Assembly (NCBI GenBank): GCA_030528085.1
Contig: JAUMZN010000005.1
Span: forward strand, 1 to 44,050
DNA from: Erysipelotrichaceae bacterium
Lineage (GTDB): Bacteria; Bacillota_I; Bacilli_A; Erysipelotrichales; Erysipelotrichaceae
Reading direction: 5' to 3'
DNA: 44,050 nt
Shown here: piece by piece, positions 41,989 through 44,050 of the stretch
How the letters are laid out: each line of letters opens with the position of its first letter
Position numbering within the stretch: the stretch's first letter is position 1
The notes under the pieces: generated by a model
What the model was told of the DNA's origin: nothing
The model's database searches: none
What the model saw: only the letters and a program-made list of their open reading frames with translations
Position numbers and translations under genes: made by a program

Positions 41989-42960
41989 ATGAATATGAAA
42001 ACCGATATCACTTCATTTGGCGAAATTTTGATCGACTTTACCCGCGAGGGCAGCAACGAAACTGGCGCTGCTCTATTTGCCCAGCACCCAGGTGGCGCTC
42101 CAGCTAACGTTTGCGTGGCAATTCGTCGCCTTGGCGGCAATCCTGCTTTTATTGGCAAAGTCGGCACAGATATGCATGGTGCAATGTTAAAAAAAGTATT
42201 AGAAGATGAGGGGATTGATGTTTCTCAAGTCATTGCAGATCCTAACTTCTTTACGACTTTAGCCTTTGTCGATGTTAACGAAGAAGGCGAACGAACATTC
42301 TCATTTAGCCGCAAGCCTGGTGCTGATACCCAAATTCGCATGGAAGAAATCGATCCTGCCATCATCCAAAACTCTAAAATCTTCCATTGCGGCTCTTTAT
42401 CTTTAACCGACCAACCTGCACGATCAACGACTCATCAACTCATCGCTTTGGCAAAAGTGAGTGGGGTAGCGATCTCTTATGATCCAAACTACCGCGCTTC
42501 TTTATGGCCTAGCGAAGACGTTGCGATTGAACAAATGCGCTCTTTGATTCCAATGGTCGATATTATGAAAATCAGCGATGAAGAATGCGCGTTATTAACG
42601 GATCAAACCGATCCTCAACAAGCCGCAAACGTTTTGTTGAAACAAGGTCCAAAAATCGTTGCGATCACATTAGGCAGCCAAGGTGCCTTGATCGCTTGTG
42701 CTGCCGGATCAAAAGTCGTTAGCGGATTTAAATCAAAAGTTGCTGATACAAATGGTGCTGGCGATTCATTCTGGGGTGCGATGTTATATCAAATTGCCCA
42801 CTGCAATCAAGCGCTCGACCAAATCGATCTAGACACACTTGCTCAATTTGCGCGCTATGCGAATGCGGTTGCCGCATTAACTGTTCGCAAACACGGGGCA
42901 ATTCCAGCGATGCCAACGGCACAAGAAGTCGCTAATTTCTTAGAACAAGTAGATGAATAA
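41989..42960 (+). CDS. scrK: Fructokinase (PfkB family)
   Basis: A 323-residue ribokinase-type sugar kinase. The N-terminal substrate motif is GGAPANVCVAIRRLGG, with GKVGTDMHG after it; the C-terminal ATP/anion-hole motif is DTNGAGDSFWG with catalytic base D259. It phosphorylates the fructose released by ScrB. AAGGAAAG precedes the ATG at 41989; a second in-frame ATG two codons later is possible. A terminator follows immediately. Confidence 0.93.
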   Translation: MNMKTDITSFGEILIDFTREGSNETGAALFAQHPGGAPANVCVAIRRLGGNPAFIGKVGTDMHGAMLKKVLEDEGIDVSQVIADPNFFTTLAFVDVNEEGERTFSFSRKPGADTQIRMEEIDPAIIQNSKIFHCGSLSLTDQPARSTTHQLIALAKVSGVAISYDPNYRASLWPSEDVAIEQMRSLIPMVDIMKISDEECALLTDQTDPQQAANVLLKQGPKIVAITLGSQGALIACAAGSKVVSGFKSKVADTNGAGDSFWGAMLYQIAHCNQALDQIDLDTLAQFARYANAVAALTVRKHGAIPAMPTAQEVANFLEQVDE

Positions 42961-42974
42961 AGTGTTTTTCCAAT

Positions 42975-43006
42975 AACTGTTAAGACATTTTGTCTTAGCA
43001 GTTTTT
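42975..43006 (+). terminator. Terminator between fructokinase and regulator
   Basis: AACTGTTAAGACA (42975-42987) pairs with TGTCTTAGCAGTT (42991-43003) with one mismatch and a TTT loop, followed by five T residues. It lies 28 bases before the regulator ATG, so regulator expression depends on read-through or an unseen promoter. Confidence 0.85.
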
Positions 43007-43033
43007 GCGTATTTAAATATTGAGGAGTTTTTT

Positions 43034-44044
43034 ATGCCTAAATATACAATTGCCGATATCGCTCGCGAAGCTGGCGTATCGAAGAGTACTGTTTCTCGCT
43101 ATTTCAACGATGGCTATGTCAAAGAAGAAACAAAAGAAAAAATCAAAGCTGTCATTGAACGGACTGGATTTGAACCAAGTGCCGCAGCATCCAATTTAAA
43201 ATCGAAACAAACGCGGATGATCGGTGTCGTTTCTCCGACCATGACTTCTCCTTCTACCGGCCGCCTTTTAAATGCGATGGACAATACGCTGCGTGAACTC
43301 GGTTATGCCTGCTTAATCATCACAACCGACCATCAATCCGCACGTGAAATCGCCGCAATTGAATATTTACGCTCGCTGCGCGTCGATGGCATCGTCTTAA
43401 TTGCTACCAACCTCGGCCAAGAACACCAAGCGCTCCAAAAATCGAGTTCGATTCCATTTTTAGTCATGGGCCAAAACTTCCCTTATGGCATTTCGATTGT
43501 TTATGATGACTACCATGCCGGCTTTGCGGTTGGCGAATATGCTTCACAAATGGGCCATCGCAACATCACCTATATTGGTGTCAGCGGCGCTGACTTTGCG
43601 GTTGGTCATGAACGTAAACGCGGTGTTATGGATGGTTTATCTCGCCACGTTCAAGTTGACTCGCTCTCTTTAAGTGAAACGACGTTTTCTTATGAACAAG
43701 CGCGTGAAGCCGCCCGTAAAATTTTAGATCAGCGCATCCCCGATTTGATTATTTGCGCAACCGATCAAATTGCTCTCGCTTGTTTTAAAGAAGCTCGTTT
43801 ACACAACCTTGCCGTTCCCGAAGACGTTTCAATTATCGGTTTTGGCGGCTACGACGTCGGCGCCTTACTTACGCCAACGCTAGCTTCCGTTCATTTCCCG
43901 AATGCCGAAGCTGGACAACTATGCGCAAGAACGATCGTGCAAATGATTCAAGGCGAAGCCGTTCCTAAACTGCAAGTTCTCGGATTTGAATTCGATCCAG
44001 GACAATCCGTCAACAAGCGTAAAACTCATGATGAGTTGAATTAA
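43034..44044 (+). CDS. scrR: LacI family transcriptional regulator of the sucrose operon
   Basis: A 336-residue LacI/GalR regulator. The helix-turn-helix is at residues 4-24 (YTIADIAREAGVSKSTVSRYF), with a hinge helix near 46-58 (PSAAASNLKSK), then a periplasmic-binding-like effector domain (MIGVVSPTM, LRVDGIVLIAT, DVSIIGFGGYD). GAGGAG lies ahead of the ATG. It ends within the window. Its place behind the fructokinase and the GGAACCGGTTCC-like boxes at scrA and scrK support a role as sucrose repressor, with fructose or a phosphosugar as inducer by analogy. Confidence 0.92.
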   Translation: MPKYTIADIAREAGVSKSTVSRYFNDGYVKEETKEKIKAVIERTGFEPSAAASNLKSKQTRMIGVVSPTMTSPSTGRLLNAMDNTLRELGYACLIITTDHQSAREIAAIEYLRSLRVDGIVLIATNLGQEHQALQKSSSIPFLVMGQNFPYGISIVYDDYHAGFAVGEYASQMGHRNITYIGVSGADFAVGHERKRGVMDGLSRHVQVDSLSLSETTFSYEQAREAARKILDQRIPDLIICATDQIALACFKEARLHNLAVPEDVSIIGFGGYDVGALLTPTLASVHFPNAEAGQLCARTIVQMIQGEAVPKLQVLGFEFDPGQSVNKRKTHDELN

Positions 44045-44050
44045 TCCTTT

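Overview
The window reads as chromosomal DNA of a low-to-mid GC Bacillota. The style of the sucrose PTS operon, the split aromatic operons, the paired DegV proteins, the CIRCE-like box and the near absence of respiratory genes fit a fermentative gut or oral Erysipelotrichia-type bacterium. That placement is inference from gene content, not a database result. No rRNA, tRNA, CRISPR array or complete insertion sequence was seen.

Layout. (1) 26-6423, minus strand: a defence island. It holds an AbiJ-NTD-like protein, a very large protein joining a T5orf172/GIY-YIG-like domain, a DEAH helicase and a degenerate methyltransferase-like tail, and an Eco57I-type adenine methyltransferase translationally coupled to it. 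(2) 6829-9171: Lon protease with a strong terminator. (3) 9304-10766: a 33-bp tandem repeat array followed by an AAA_14/DUF4143 ATPase. A second ATPase of the same family, with related repeats in front of it, lies at 31704-33205. (4) 10877-15216, minus: a tight operon encoding a CydD/CydC-like ABC exporter, a YgbA-like cysteine-rich protein and a DUF454-HMA fusion, behind a promoter whose -10 box sits inside a 16-bp palindrome. (5) 15595-17611, minus: a small anchored protein and a GH77 (MalQ-like) protein whose nucleophile position is isoleucine. (6) 17767-17946: a compact intergenic region with a consensus promoter running almost directly into a perfect terminator (about 40-nt RNA predicted), opposite a 35-codon small ORF. 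(7) 18076-24975: a divergent aromatic amino acid locus, pheA plus an aminotransferase on the minus strand and aroB-aroC-aroA-tyrA on the plus strand; aroB has a structured leader and pheA has a hairpin over its ribosome binding site. (8) 25056-27038: ftsH with a degenerate CIRCE operator over its promoter. (9) 27083-30563, minus: aldehyde dehydrogenase, thioredoxin, an AI-2E family membrane protein and a 56-residue membrane protein. (10) 30782-31477: membrane-anchored lysozyme-like protein. (11) 33522-35327: LCP-family cell wall protein. (12) 35597-38046: MarR regulator and two DegV paralogues, linked by three copies of a GTTGA-N4-TCAAC operator. (13) 38282-44044: a sucrose operon (PTS EIIBCA, sucrose-6-phosphate hydrolase, fructokinase, LacI regulator) with repeated GGAACCGGTTCC-like boxes.

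How the parts work together. Chorismate is made by AroB, AroC and AroA plus enzymes not in this window (DAHP synthase, dehydroquinase, AroE and shikimate kinase are absent here), then sent to phenylalanine by PheA and to tyrosine by TyrA, with the local aminotransferase a likely last step. Sucrose is phosphorylated on import, hydrolysed to glucose-6-phosphate and fructose, and fructose is phosphorylated by the local kinase under LacI-type control. The most unusual material is the helicase/methyltransferase defence pair, the two phased repeat arrays in front of DUF4143 ATPases, the GH77 protein lacking its nucleophile, the CydDC-YgbA-DUF454/HMA operon, and several untested RNA candidates.
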